From Jejuia sp047345485 (GTDB taxonomy: Bacteria > Bacteroidota > Bacteroidia > Flavobacteriales > Flavobacteriaceae): a stretch of 64,000 nucleotides of DNA. The position numbers and the translations under genes were made by a program. Location: contig NZ_JBLFEN010000008.1 of the NCBI RefSeq assembly GCF_047345485.1, positions 1 through 64,000 of the forward strand. Reading direction: 5' to 3'. Positions within the stretch are counted from its first letter, which is position 1; the number at the start of each line of letters is the position of its first letter. The notes beneath the pieces were generated by a model that had not been told where the DNA came from, ran no database searches, and saw only the letters and a program-made list of their open reading frames with translations. Positions 26,093-34,972 of the stretch are shown here, piece by piece.

Positions 26093-26308
26093 TTAGTATC
26101 TATAAGTTATGCGAGCCTTAGTTAAATCGTAAGGACTCATTTCTAATTTCACTTTATCTCCTGGTAATAATTTGATATAGTGCATACGCATTTTACCAGA
26201 AATATGTGCTGTCACAATGTGACCGTTTTCTAATTCAACACGGAACATAGCATTTGATAATGCCTCTATAATTGTACCGTCTTGTTCTATTGCTGCTTGT
26301 TTTGCCAT
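26093..26308 (-). CDS. infA: Translation initiation factor IF-1
   Basis: A 71-residue OB-fold protein that binds the A site during initiation. MAKQAAIEQDGTIIEALSNA, GHIVTAHISGKMRMHYIKLL and LTKARITYRY match the family throughout. It sits 12 bp after secY and 54 bp before rpmJ. Confidence 0.98.
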   Translation of the reverse strand: MAKQAAIEQDGTIIEALSNAMFRVELENGHIVTAHISGKMRMHYIKLLPGDKVKLEMSPYDLTKARITYRY

Positions 26309-26320
26309 AACATCTATATA

Positions 26321-27673
26321 TTAAGCTACTGCTTTTCTATTTTTACCTGTTTTCATTAAGCCATCATAGTGTCTATTTAACAAATAAGAGTTTATTTGCT
26401 GCATAGTATCGATTGCAACTCCAACCATAATTAACAGTGATGTTCCTCCAAAAAACAATGCCCATCCTTGAGTAACATTCATTAGACTTACAATGAAGGC
26501 TGGAAATATAGCTATTAAGGCTAAAAAAATTGAACCTGGTAGCGTAATTTGAGACATTATTTTATCTAGATATTCTGAAGTTTCAGAACCCGGACGAATA
26601 CCAGGAATAAAACCACCACTACGTTTTAAATCATCTGCCATCTTATTAGTAGGCACTGTAATTGCAGTGTAAAAATATGTAAAAACAATAATCAATAAGG
26701 CAAAAATTAAATTATACCAAAATCCGAAGATATCAGCAAAATTTGTTTGCATCCATAATCCTGCAGAAGTATCTTTTAAGAAAGAAGAACCTCCAATTAA
26801 ACTTGGTACAAACATTATAGCTTGAGCAAATATAATTGGCATTACACCAGATGCATTTAATTTTAATGGAATATATTGTCTAGACCCTCCTGCTGCAGCT
26901 TTTTCGTAGCCACCTGAAGCTGTCCGTCTAGCATATTGCACAGCAATTTTTCTAACTGCCATTACCAACATAATAGAGGCTAAAATTATAACAAACCATA
27001 TTACTAGTTCAATTAAAATCATTATTAAACCACCATTAGACTCTGTTACTCTGGCTGCATATTCTTGGACAAAAGACTGAGGTAATGTAGCTATGATTCC
27101 TACCATGATTAACAATGAAATACCATTACCAATACCTTTATCAGTAATTTTTTCACCTAACCACATGGCGAAAATACATCCAGTAACAAGTATTATTATA
27201 GAAGAGAAATAAAACAATCCTCCAGTTCCTAAAAGAAACGCAGATTGTGGAATCCCTAATGCTGGCAAACTAGCTAAATATCCTGGTGCTTGCACCAAAC
27301 AAATCGCAATTGTTAACCAACGTGTAATCTGTGTTATTTTCTTTTGTCCACTAGCACCTTCCTTTTGTAATTTTTGTAGATAGGGAATAGCAATACCCAT
27401 TAACTGCACAACAATAGAAGCTGAAATGTAAGGCATAATACCAAGTGCAAAAACTGAAGCATTAGCAAAAGCCCCGCCTGTAAAGGCATTAAGTAAACCT
27501 AATAAACCACCATCGGTTTTCTCAGCTAAACCTCCCAATTGGGCTGCATCAATACCTGGTAATACAACTTGGGCACCAAATCGATAAACTAATAACAAAC
27601 TCAACGTTACGATGATTCTGTTTCTTAGTTCCTCAATTTTCCAAACATTTTTTATTGATTCTATAAATTTCAT
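26321..27673 (-). CDS. secY: Protein translocase subunit SecY
   Basis: A 450-residue channel subunit of the Sec translocon with ten predicted membrane helices. Recognisable parts are LYRFG-like LLVYRFGAQVVLPGID, the plug/helix 2 region GIMPYISASIVVQLM, and the cytosolic loops GIGNGISLLIMVG and PGIRPGSETSEYL used for ribosome and SecA contact. It is embedded in the spc part of the cluster, 14 bp after rplO. Confidence 0.98.
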   Translation of the reverse strand: MKFIESIKNVWKIEELRNRIIVTLSLLLVYRFGAQVVLPGIDAAQLGGLAEKTDGGLLGLLNAFTGGAFANASVFALGIMPYISASIVVQLMGIAIPYLQKLQKEGASGQKKITQITRWLTIAICLVQAPGYLASLPALGIPQSAFLLGTGGLFYFSSIIILVTGCIFAMWLGEKITDKGIGNGISLLIMVGIIATLPQSFVQEYAARVTESNGGLIMILIELVIWFVIILASIMLVMAVRKIAVQYARRTASGGYEKAAAGGSRQYIPLKLNASGVMPIIFAQAIMFVPSLIGGSSFLKDTSAGLWMQTNFADIFGFWYNLIFALLIIVFTYFYTAITVPTNKMADDLKRSGGFIPGIRPGSETSEYLDKIMSQITLPGSIFLALIAIFPAFIVSLMNVTQGWALFFGGTSLLIMVGVAIDTMQQINSYLLNRHYDGLMKTGKNRKAVA

Positions 27674-27687
27674 ACGTTAATGTATTC

Positions 27688-28140
27688 TTATAAAGTTATA
27701 ACTTCTCCTCCTGCAGCTTCAATTGCAGCTTTTGCTGAAGCAGAGAACTTATGAGCAGATACTTTTAATTTAGACTTTAATTCACCTCTTCCCAATACTT
27801 TAACTAGATCGTTTTTGCCAGCTAATCTATTAGAAAATAAGATTTCAAAATCTACTGTATCCTTTACTTTTTTATCATCTACTAACGCCTGTAAAGTATC
27901 TAAGTTTATAGCTTGATACTCCACACGGTTAATGTTGGTAAAACCAAACTTAGGTACACGTCTTTGTAAAGGCATCTGTCCACCTTCAAATCCTAACTTT
28001 TTAGAATATCCAGAACGAGACTTAGCGCCTTTGTGACCACGGGTAGCAGTACCACCCTTTCCTGAACCTTGTCCGCGACCTACTCGCTTGCCTTGTGTTT
28101 TTACCGAGCCTTTCGCTGGTTGTAAGTTACTTAAATCCAT
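27688..28140 (-). CDS. rplO: 50S ribosomal protein L15
   Basis: A 150-residue late-assembly protein. The glycine- and basic-rich N-terminus (RVGRGQGSGKGGTATRGHKG, then GYSKKLGFEGGQMPLQRRVP) threads through 23S rRNA; the C-terminal globular part ends AAIEAAGGEVITL. It is 16 bp after rpmD. Confidence 0.98.
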   Translation of the reverse strand: MDLSNLQPAKGSVKTQGKRVGRGQGSGKGGTATRGHKGAKSRSGYSKKLGFEGGQMPLQRRVPKFGFTNINRVEYQAINLDTLQALVDDKKVKDTVDFEILFSNRLAGKNDLVKVLGRGELKSKLKVSAHKFSASAKAAIEAAGGEVITL

Positions 28141-28156
28141 TTTTCTTGTTTATATA

Positions 28157-28336
28157 TTAAGCTTCTTCTACAGAAACTAAATGTGAAACTTTAGCAACCA
28201 TACCAAGAATATTTGGTGTAGCCTCATGCTCTTTTATTTGTCCAATCTTTTTAAGACCTAGAGCTTCTAAAGTTCTTTTTTGTCTTTGCGTACGATTGAT
28301 AGCGCTTTTAACTTTTTTTACTTTAATTTTTCCCAT
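28157..28336 (-). CDS. rpmD: 50S ribosomal protein L30
   Basis: A 59-residue protein reading MGKIKVKKVKSAINRTQRQK with the conserved LEALGLKKIGQ and NILGMVAKVSHLV segments. It fills its normal place between rpsE and rplO. ATG at 28336, TAA at 28157-28159. Confidence 0.95.
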   Translation of the reverse strand: MGKIKVKKVKSAINRTQRQKRTLEALGLKKIGQIKEHEATPNILGMVAKVSHLVSVEEA

Positions 28337-28348
28337 CGTTGATAGTTA

Positions 28349-28873
28349 TTAAGCGTTAAAAACTTTTTCAAGTGAAATACCTCTATCCTTAGCAATAGCA
28401 TTTGCGTCTCTTAATTGTAATAAAGCATCAAAAGTTGCTTTTACAACATTGTGAGGGTTCGAAGATCCTTGAGATTTTGATAATACATCGTGTACACCAA
28501 CTGCTTCAAGAACAGTTCTAACAGCACCACCAGCAATTACACCGGTACCTGGAGCTGCAGGAATAATATTTACTCGTGCACCACCATATTTACCTTTTTG
28601 TGCGTGAGGTAATGTCCCTTTTCTTATAGGAATACGAACAAGATTTTTCTTAGCGTCTTCAACAGCCTTTGCAATTGCACTAGCTACATCTTTCGATTTC
28701 CCTAGACCTTGTCCTACAACACCCGCTTCATCTCCAACAACAACTATTGCTGAAAAACCAAATGCTCTACCACCTTTTGTTACTTTTGTAACTCTTTGCA
28801 CACCAACTAAACGATCTTTAAGATCTAATCCACCTGGTTTTACTAATTCTGCGCTTTTATAGTTTTGATACAT
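28349..28873 (-). CDS. rpsE: 30S ribosomal protein S5
   Basis: A 174-residue protein involved in decoding fidelity and mRNA unwinding. The double-stranded-RNA-binding-like N-domain (VGVQRVTKVTKGGRAFGFSA) and the C-domain (IPAAPGTGVIAGGAVRTVLE) are complete. The loop residues where spectinomycin-resistance changes occur look unaltered (VTKGGR). Confidence 0.98.
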   Translation of the reverse strand: MYQNYKSAELVKPGGLDLKDRLVGVQRVTKVTKGGRAFGFSAIVVVGDEAGVVGQGLGKSKDVASAIAKAVEDAKKNLVRIPIRKGTLPHAQKGKYGGARVNIIPAAPGTGVIAGGAVRTVLEAVGVHDVLSKSQGSSNPHNVVKATFDALLQLRDANAIAKDRGISLEKVFNA

Positions 28874-28879
28874 AATTTC

Positions 28880-29236
28880 TTAGAATTTAAGTCCTGCTTC
28901 TCTTGCTCCTTCTGCTAATGATTTTACTCTACCATGGTATAAGTAACCACCTCTATCAAAAGAAATAGTACTAATACCAGCTTTCAAAGCTTTTTCTCCA
29001 ATTGATTTCCCAACTAAAGCAGCTACTTCACTTTTGTTTCCTTTAGCTTTCGCTATATCTTTATCTCTAGAAGATGCAGCGCTTAAGGTTTTACCAGAAA
29101 CATCATCAACTATTTGAGCGTAGATCTCTTTATTACTTCTATAAACAGCTAATCTAGGTTTTGTTTCTGTACCAGAAACTACCTTACGAATTCTGCTTTT
29201 TATTCTTAATCTTCTTTGATTTTTTGTCAATGCCAT
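28880..29236 (-). CDS. rplR: 50S ribosomal protein L18
   Basis: A 118-residue 5S rRNA-binding protein. RLRIKSRIRKVVSGTETKPR, RLAVYRSNKEIYAQIVDD and the C-terminal FDRGGYLYHGRVKSLAEGAR are the family signatures. It lies between rplF (10 bp) and rpsE (6 bp). Confidence 0.98.
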   Translation of the reverse strand: MALTKNQRRLRIKSRIRKVVSGTETKPRLAVYRSNKEIYAQIVDDVSGKTLSAASSRDKDIAKAKGNKSEVAALVGKSIGEKALKAGISTISFDRGGYLYHGRVKSLAEGAREAGLKF

Positions 29237-29246
29237 AACTCAATTA

Positions 29247-29789
29247 TTAAGCTGATTTACCTGCTTTTCTTCTTAATTCTTCACCAACAAACTTAACTCC
29301 TTTTCCTTTGTAAGGTTCTGGCTTACGGAAGCCTCGGATTTTAGCTGCTACTTGACCAACTAATTGCTTGTCGTGTGATGTTAATTTAATGATTGGGTTT
29401 TTACCTTTTTCAGAAATTGTTTCAATTTTAACTTCAGGAGCAATACTCAACACAATATTATGAGAAAAACCTAAAGCTAAATCTAGTTTCTGCCCTTGGT
29501 TTGATGCTCTGTAACCTACACCTACCAATTCTAATTCTTTTGTCCAACCTGTAGATACACCAGCAATCATATTATTAACAAGAGATCTATATAGACCATG
29601 TTTTGCTTTGTGTTCCTTAGTTTCTGCAGAACGTGTAACCAAAACATTACCGTCTTCTACTTTTACACTTACAGTATCAAAATTTTGAGTTAGTTCTCCT
29701 AATTTACCTTTTACTGTAATTACGTTATCTTTTACTTCTACTGTAACTCCTTCTGGAATTACAACTGGGTTATTTCCTATTCTACTCAT
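29247..29789 (-). CDS. rplF: 50S ribosomal protein L6
   Basis: A 180-residue protein of two similar alpha/beta domains near the factor-binding site. MSRIGNNPVVIPEGVTVEV opens domain 1; domain 2 ends with the signature KPEPYKGKGVKFVGEELRRK. Spacing to rpsH is 15 bp. Confidence 0.98.
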   Translation of the reverse strand: MSRIGNNPVVIPEGVTVEVKDNVITVKGKLGELTQNFDTVSVKVEDGNVLVTRSAETKEHKAKHGLYRSLVNNMIAGVSTGWTKELELVGVGYRASNQGQKLDLALGFSHNIVLSIAPEVKIETISEKGKNPIIKLTSHDKQLVGQVAAKIRGFRKPEPYKGKGVKFVGEELRRKAGKSA

Positions 29790-29804
29790 CTCTTTCTCCC
29801 TTTT

Positions 29805-30203
29805 TTAGTAAACGTAACATAAAACTTCACCACCAACATTGTCTCTTTGAGCTTGCTTACCTGTCATTACACCATGAGATGTAGAAACTATAGCAATACC
29901 AAGACCATTAAGTACTCTAGGTAGTTCTTTAGCACCGGAATACTTACGTAAACCTGGTGTACTAATACGTTGAATTTTTTTTATTACTGGTTCTTTAGTC
30001 TCCTTGTTGTACTTAAGTGCTATTTTAATAGTGCCCTGTACTGAAGAATCGTCGAACTTGTAACTTAAAATATATCCTTGCTCGAATAATATTTTAGTGA
30101 TGTCCTTTTTTAAATTAGATGCAGGAATCTCAACCACTCTGTGATTAGCTCTAATTGCATTTCTAACTCTCGTAAGGTAATCCGCTATTGGATCTGAATA
30201 CAT
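29805..30203 (-). CDS. rpsH: 30S ribosomal protein S8
   Basis: A 132-residue primary 16S rRNA binder. DPIADYLTRVRNAIRANHRV and the C-terminal GIAIVSTSHGVMTGKQAQRD mark the family. It is preceded by a 74-bp gap after rpsN with no terminator seen. Confidence 0.98.
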   Translation of the reverse strand: MYSDPIADYLTRVRNAIRANHRVVEIPASNLKKDITKILFEQGYILSYKFDDSSVQGTIKIALKYNKETKEPVIKKIQRISTPGLRKYSGAKELPRVLNGLGIAIVSTSHGVMTGKQAQRDNVGGEVLCYVY

Positions 30204-30277
30204 ATTTATTAATTTGCGGTAATGGTTTTTAATTCTGTCTTTCAGATTAAACCTTCTACCAATTTATAATTCGTTTT

Positions 30278-30547
30278 TTACCAGCTTGCCTTTTTAACAC
30301 CAGGTATTAAACCTTGGTTAGCCATTTCTCTAAATGTAACACGAGAAATCCCAAACTGTCTCATATATCCTTTAGGTCTTCCTGTAAGCTTACATCTGTT
30401 ATGTTGACGTATAGGAGATGCATTTTTTGGCAACTTTTGCAGTGCTTCGTAATCTCCAGCTTCTTTTAAAGCTTTACGTTTTTCAGCATACTTAGCTACT
30501 GTTTTAGCTCTCTTTACCTCACGGGCTTTCATTGATTCTTTAGCCAT
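30278..30547 (-). CDS. rpsN: 30S ribosomal protein S14, long zinc-free form
   Basis: An 89-residue S14. The C-terminal core HNRCKLTGRPKGYMRQFGIS is conserved but the CxxC pairs of the short zinc form are absent, so this is the long form that needs no zinc. It sits 3 bp after rplE. Confidence 0.98.
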   Translation of the reverse strand: MAKESMKAREVKRAKTVAKYAEKRKALKEAGDYEALQKLPKNASPIRQHNRCKLTGRPKGYMRQFGISRVTFREMANQGLIPGVKKASW

Positions 30548-30550
30548 AAC

Positions 30551-31102
30551 TTAGTTCTTTTTAAAAGGTACCCCTAATTCAGTTAATAATGATTTTGCTT
30601 CTTTATCTGTTTCAGCAGAAGTTACAAATGTAATATCCATACCTGAGATTTTATTCACTTTATCAATGTTTATCTCAGGGAATATGATTTGCTCAGTAAC
30701 ACCTAAATTGTAGTTACCTCTTCCATCAAAACCTGTAGCTTTAATACCGTTAAAATCCCTTACACGTGGAAGTGCAGAAGTTACTAAACGATCTAAAAAC
30801 TCATACATTCTTTCTCCTCGTAAAGTTACTTTAGCGCCAATTGGCATACCTTTACGTAATTTAAAAGATGCAACATCTTTTTTAGATAATGTAGATACAG
30901 CTTTTTGTCCAGATATTGTAGTCAATTCTTCCAATGCATGGTCGATTAACTTTTTGTCTGCAACCGCTGCTCCAACGCCTTTTGATATTACTATCTTTTG
31001 CAATTTTGGAACTTGCATTACATTTTTATATCCAAATTCGTCTGTAAGAGCTGCAATTACTTTGCTTTTATACTCTTCTTTAAGTCTAGGTGAATATGCC
31101 AT
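30551..31102 (-). CDS. rplE: 50S ribosomal protein L5
   Basis: A 183-residue 5S rRNA-binding protein of the central protuberance. VPKLQKIVISKGVGAAVADK, ISGQKAVSTLSKKDVASFKL and LRKGMPIGAKVTLRGERMYE are conserved; the C-terminus carries MDITFVTSAETDKEAKSLL. It is 2 bp after rplX. Confidence 0.98.
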   Translation of the reverse strand: MAYSPRLKEEYKSKVIAALTDEFGYKNVMQVPKLQKIVISKGVGAAVADKKLIDHALEELTTISGQKAVSTLSKKDVASFKLRKGMPIGAKVTLRGERMYEFLDRLVTSALPRVRDFNGIKATGFDGRGNYNLGVTEQIIFPEINIDKVNKISGMDITFVTSAETDKEAKSLLTELGVPFKKN

Positions 31103-31104
31103 AA

Positions 31105-31416
31105 CTATATTACTTCATTAGATTTTGTTGAAAATCTTACTTTTTTATCACCTTCTATCTTATATCCAACTCTTGTTGTTTCTCCTTTTGAAGTTAACAA
31201 TGATAAATTAGATATATGAATAGGTGCTTCTTTTTCTACGATTCCACCTTGAGGACTTTGTGCACTTGGTTTAGTATGTTTCTTAACCATATTTACACCC
31301 TCAACAATCGCTTTGTTCTTTTCTATTAATACCTGTTGTACTTTACCTTCAGATCCTTTATGGTCTCCAGCAATTACCTTTACGGTATCTCCAGTTTTTA
31401 TTTTAAGCTTTCCCAT
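31105..31416 (-). CDS. rplX: 50S ribosomal protein L24
   Basis: A 103-residue assembly initiator. The KOW motif is GDTVKVIAGDHKGSEGKVQQ; NMVKKHTKPSAQSPQGGIVE is the usual loop that reaches the tunnel exit. It is 15 bp after rplN. Confidence 0.98.
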   Translation of the reverse strand: MGKLKIKTGDTVKVIAGDHKGSEGKVQQVLIEKNKAIVEGVNMVKKHTKPSAQSPQGGIVEKEAPIHISNLSLLTSKGETTRVGYKIEGDKKVRFSTKSNEVI

Positions 31417-31431
31417 CTTAATATTTCTGTA

Positions 31432-31800
31432 TTAAAGCACTTCTGGTGCTAATGATACAATCTTCATGAATTGTTTATCACGAAGTTCTCTAGCAACAGG
31501 TCCAAATACGCGTGTTCCTCTCATTTCACCCGTTGGGTTTAAAAGTACACAAGCATTGTCATCAAATCTTATATAAGATCCGTCTGGACGTCTTACTTCT
31601 TTTATTGTACGAACAACAACTGCTGTAGAAACTGCTTTTTTCTTAATGTTTCCATTAGGAGTTGCATCTTTTACCGAAACAACTATTTTGTCTCCAACGG
31701 AAGCATATCTTCTTTTAGTTCCTCCTAAAACGCGAATTACTAAAACTTCTTTTGCTCCAGTGTTGTCTGCTACTTTAATTCTTGATTCTTGTTGTAACAT
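31432..31800 (-). CDS. rplN: 50S ribosomal protein L14
   Basis: A 122-residue subunit-interface protein. ESRIKVADNTGAKEVLVIRV, IRFDDNACVLLNPTGEMRGT and RVFGPVARELRDKQFMKIVS cover nearly the full family signature. It is 2 bp after rpsQ. Confidence 0.98.
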   Translation of the reverse strand: MLQQESRIKVADNTGAKEVLVIRVLGGTKRRYASVGDKIVVSVKDATPNGNIKKKAVSTAVVVRTIKEVRRPDGSYIRFDDNACVLLNPTGEMRGTRVFGPVARELRDKQFMKIVSLAPEVL

Positions 31801-31802
31801 AA

Positions 31803-32060
31803 TTATTTAGCTCTTTCTAGGATTTCTACTAATCTCCAACATTTAGATTTACTCATAGGTCTTGTTTCCATGATCTTTACAGTATCTCCTTCGTTGCAAT
31901 CGTTTTTTTCGTCGTGTGCTACGTACTTTTTTGTTTTAAGTACGAACTTACCATACATAGGGTGTTTTACTTTTTTCACCTCAGAAACCACAATAGATTT
32001 CTGCATCTTGTTACTTGTAACAACTCCTATACGTTCTTTTCTTAAATTTCTTGTTTCCAT
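31803..32060 (-). CDS. rpsQ: 30S ribosomal protein S17
   Basis: An 85-residue OB-fold protein binding the 5' domain of 16S rRNA. RKERIGVVTSNKMQKSIVVS and GDTVKIMETRPMSKSKCWRL are diagnostic. Confidence 0.98.
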   Translation of the reverse strand: METRNLRKERIGVVTSNKMQKSIVVSEVKKVKHPMYGKFVLKTKKYVAHDEKNDCNEGDTVKIMETRPMSKSKCWRLVEILERAK

Positions 32061-32072
32061 CTTTCTGCAGAA

Positions 32073-32267
32073 TTATTGTGAATCTCTTTTAGTTAATTCA
32101 GTCGCAATTCTAGCTACTGTTCGTCGCAATGAACGTAACTGAACTGGGTTTTCTAAAGGAGATATTGCATGAGACAATTTAAGGTCTGAATAACTCTTTT
32201 TAGTTTCACCAAGTTTTTCTGTTAACTCAGCTACAGATAATTCTTTAATTTCTGATTGTTTCATCAT
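32073..32267 (-). CDS. rpmC: 50S ribosomal protein L29
   Basis: A 64-residue two-helix protein at the tunnel exit, starting MMKQSEIKELSVAELTEKL. Two adjacent ATG codons (32267 and 32264) make the exact start uncertain by one residue. SHAISPLENPVQLRSLRRTV is the conserved second helix. Confidence 0.96.
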   Translation of the reverse strand: MMKQSEIKELSVAELTEKLGETKKSYSDLKLSHAISPLENPVQLRSLRRTVARIATELTKRDSQ

Positions 32268-32276
32268 CTTAAATTA

Positions 32277-32696
32277 TTATGCTTGGTAATCTCTAGCAAT
32301 TATAAACTTAGTTTTTACTGGTAATTTTTGAGCTGCTAAACGTAATGCCTCTTTTGCAACGTCTAGTGGCACTCCACCAACTTCAAATAAAACACGACCT
32401 GGTTTAACAACAGCTGCCCAATATTCTACAGCACCTTTACCTTTACCCATACGTACTTCAAGAGGCTTTTTTGTGATAGGCTTATCTGGAAAAATTTTAA
32501 TCCAAAGTTGCCCTTCTCTCTTCATGAAACGAGTGGCAGCAATACGTGCAGCTTCTATTTGACGCGATGTTAAAAAATTCGAGTCTAGTGATTTTATACC
32601 AAAAGTTCCACTTGAAAGTTGATGCCCTCTACCGGCGTTACCTTTCATGCGTCCTTTTTGCTGTTTACGAAATTTTGTTCTTTTAGGCTGTAACAT
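32277..32696 (-). CDS. rplP: 50S ribosomal protein L16
   Basis: A 139-residue protein near the peptidyl transferase centre and A-site tRNA. MLQPKRTKFRKQQKGRMKG, MGKGKGAVEYWAAVVKPGRV and LPVKTKFIIARD are conserved, including the arginine-containing loop that is hydroxylated in some bacteria. Confidence 0.98.
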   Translation of the reverse strand: MLQPKRTKFRKQQKGRMKGNAGRGHQLSSGTFGIKSLDSNFLTSRQIEAARIAATRFMKREGQLWIKIFPDKPITKKPLEVRMGKGKGAVEYWAAVVKPGRVLFEVGGVPLDVAKEALRLAAQKLPVKTKFIIARDYQA

Positions 32697-32716
32697 TTTT
32701 CTTTTACTTTAAAAAA

Positions 32717-33439
32717 TTACTTTCTACGACGAGATTGATTTCTATTATCTCTTCCGCCTCGTCCACCTTTTCCTTTTTGCTTAGATAATCCAACCAAAGG
32801 AGAAAGCTCTCTTTTACCATATACTTCACCTTTCATGATCCATACTTTAACACCCAATCTACCATAAGTAGTGTGTGCTTCAACTAAAGCATAATCAATA
32901 TCGGCTCTAAAAGTTGACAAAGGAATACGTCCTTCTTTGTAGTGTTCTGAACGTGCCATTTCAGCACCATTTAAACGACCACTAATTTGGATTTTAATTC
33001 CTTCGGCATTCATACGCATTGTAGCAGCAATAGCCATTTTGATTGCACGACGGTAAGAGATACGATTCTCAATTTGTCTAGCAATACTTGATGCTACTAA
33101 AAATGCATCTAGTTCAGGTCTCTTTATTTCAAAGATGTTAATCTGAACTTCTTTACCCGTAATCTTTTTAAGTTCTTCTTTTAACTTGTCTACCTCTTGA
33201 CCGCCTTTACCAATAATGATACCTGGACGTGCCGTTGTGATAGTAACGGTTACAAGTTTAAGAGTTCTTTCGATGATTACTCTACTTACACTAGCTTTAG
33301 ATAAACGCGCGTGAACGTATTTTCTAATCTTATCGTCTTCGGCAAGTTTATCACCATAATCGTTTCCTCCGTACCAGTTAGATTCCCATCCTCTGATAAT
33401 TCCTAAGCGATTTCCGATTGGATTTGTTTTTTGTCCCAT
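32717..33439 (-). CDS. rpsC: 30S ribosomal protein S3
   Basis: A 240-residue mRNA-entry protein. It has the KH domain with ARPGIIIGKGGQEVDKL and the C-terminal domain with ISGRLNGAEMARSEHYKEGR and AHTTYGRLGVKVWIMKGE; a basic glycine/arginine tail closes it (GGRGGRDNRNQSRRRK). Confidence 0.98.
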   Translation of the reverse strand: MGQKTNPIGNRLGIIRGWESNWYGGNDYGDKLAEDDKIRKYVHARLSKASVSRVIIERTLKLVTVTITTARPGIIIGKGGQEVDKLKEELKKITGKEVQINIFEIKRPELDAFLVASSIARQIENRISYRRAIKMAIAATMRMNAEGIKIQISGRLNGAEMARSEHYKEGRIPLSTFRADIDYALVEAHTTYGRLGVKVWIMKGEVYGKRELSPLVGLSKQKGKGGRGGRDNRNQSRRRK

Positions 33440-33446
33440 ACTCTAT

Positions 33447-33854
33447 TTAAGCTTGTGTGTTATTGTTTGCACCAACCACTAATGTAACGTGGTTTGAGCG
33501 TTTTCTAATTCTGTGTGCACGACCTTGCGGTGCTGGACGTAATCTTTTTAACATAGATCCGCTATCCACTTTAATCTCCTTAACAAATAATTCAGAAGAT
33601 TCTACATCGGCATCCTCATTCTTTGCTTGCCAGTTAGCAATAGCTGATAATAACAACTTTTCTAAACGACCAGAAGCCTCCTTATTGTTAAACTTTAAGA
33701 TATTAAGTGCTTTTTCTACTTTTTCACCTCTTACTAAATCGGCTACTAAACGCATTTTTCTCGGTGACGTAGGACAGTTATTAAGTTTTGCAAAAGCAAC
33801 ATGCTTCTTTGCTTCCTTAATAGCGTCTGCCATTTGTTTTTTACGACTTCCCAT
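33447..33854 (-). CDS. rplV: 50S ribosomal protein L22
   Basis: A 135-residue tunnel-wall protein. The N-terminus is about 15 residues longer than in E. coli; NCPTSPRKMRLVADLVRGEK starts the core, and the tunnel hairpin is in MLKRLRPAPQGRAHRIRKRS. It overlaps nothing and is 3 bp after rpsS. Confidence 0.97.
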   Translation of the reverse strand: MGSRKKQMADAIKEAKKHVAFAKLNNCPTSPRKMRLVADLVRGEKVEKALNILKFNNKEASGRLEKLLLSAIANWQAKNEDADVESSELFVKEIKVDSGSMLKRLRPAPQGRAHRIRKRSNHVTLVVGANNNTQA

Positions 33855-33857
33855 AGC

Positions 33858-34136
33858 TTACTTTTTACCTTTATTTTTAGCACCTGCATGTCCACGAAAT
33901 GAACGTGTTGGTGAAAATTCTCCTAATTTATGACCTACCATATTTTCAGTTACGTAAACTGGTACAAATTGACGGCCATTGTGTACTGCAATAGTTTGTC
34001 CAACAAAATCAGGTGTAATCATACTAGCTCTAGACCAAGTTTTGATTACTGTTTTCTTGTTAGCTTCAACATTTGCAGCTACTTTCTTTTCTAATTTATA
34101 ATGAACGTAAGGTCCTTTTTTTAATGATCTTGCCAT
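33858..34136 (-). CDS. rpsS: 30S ribosomal protein S19
   Basis: A 92-residue head protein. MARSLKKGPYVHYKLEKKV, WSRASMITPDFVGQTIAVHN and GHKLGEFSPTRSFRGHAG are full family matches. Three bp separate it from rplB. Confidence 0.98.
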   Translation of the reverse strand: MARSLKKGPYVHYKLEKKVAANVEANKKTVIKTWSRASMITPDFVGQTIAVHNGRQFVPVYVTENMVGHKLGEFSPTRSFRGHAGAKNKGKK

Positions 34137-34139
34137 GTC

Positions 34140-34967
34140 TTATTTCTTTCTACGTTCTACAATATATTTATTACTCGCTTTTGTTTTAGAACGGGTTCTA
34201 TAACCTTTGGCAGGTATACCATTTCTAGAACGTGGATGTCCACCTGAAGCACGACCTTCACCACCACCCATTGGGTGATCAACTGGATTCATTCTAACAG
34301 GGTTCGTTCGTGGTCTTCTACCTAACCATCTTGTTCTACCTGCTTTACCACCAACAATCAACTGATGATCTGAGTTAGAAACAACTCCGATAGTTGCCAT
34401 ACAAGTAACTAACACTAAACGCGTTTCGCCAGATGGTAACTTTACAGTTGCAAACTTACCGTCTCTTGCCATTAACTGAGCAAATGCACCAGCACTTCGT
34501 GCCATAACAGCACCTTGACCTGGACGTAACTCTAAACAAGAAATGATTGTACCTAATGGAATTTCACTTAGTGGCATTGCATTACCAATTTCTGGAGCAA
34601 TACCAGTATCACCAGATACTACCTTTTGCCCAACTTGCAATCCATTTTGAGCAATGATATAACGCTTTTCACCATCTTGATAATTTAACAAAGCGATAAA
34701 AGCTGTTCTGTTTGGATCGTATTGAATAGAAGCAACTTCACCAGGAATCCCAGATTTGTCTCTTTTAAAATCGATAATACGATATTTCTTTTTATGACCA
34801 CCACCTATGTAGCGCATGGTCATTTTTCCTTCACTGTTTCTACCACCAGACCTTTTTTTCGGAGCTAATAAACTTTTCTCCGGCTTATCAGTAGTTATGG
34901 CATCGTAACCATTTACTACTCTAAATCGCTGTCCTGGTGTGATTGGTTTTAATTTTCTTACTGACAT
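34140..34967 (-). CDS. rplB: 50S ribosomal protein L2
   Basis: A 275-residue primary 23S rRNA binder needed for subunit joining. GGRNSEGKMTMRYIGGGHKK, VASIQYDPNRTAFIALLNY and HPMGGGEGRASGGHPRSRNG are present; the last contains the histidine implicated in peptidyl transfer. It follows rplW by 5 bp. Confidence 0.98.
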   Translation of the reverse strand: MSVRKLKPITPGQRFRVVNGYDAITTDKPEKSLLAPKKRSGGRNSEGKMTMRYIGGGHKKKYRIIDFKRDKSGIPGEVASIQYDPNRTAFIALLNYQDGEKRYIIAQNGLQVGQKVVSGDTGIAPEIGNAMPLSEIPLGTIISCLELRPGQGAVMARSAGAFAQLMARDGKFATVKLPSGETRLVLVTCMATIGVVSNSDHQLIVGGKAGRTRWLGRRPRTNPVRMNPVDHPMGGGEGRASGGHPRSRNGIPAKGYRTRSKTKASNKYIVERRKK

Positions 34968-34972
34968 TCTAA

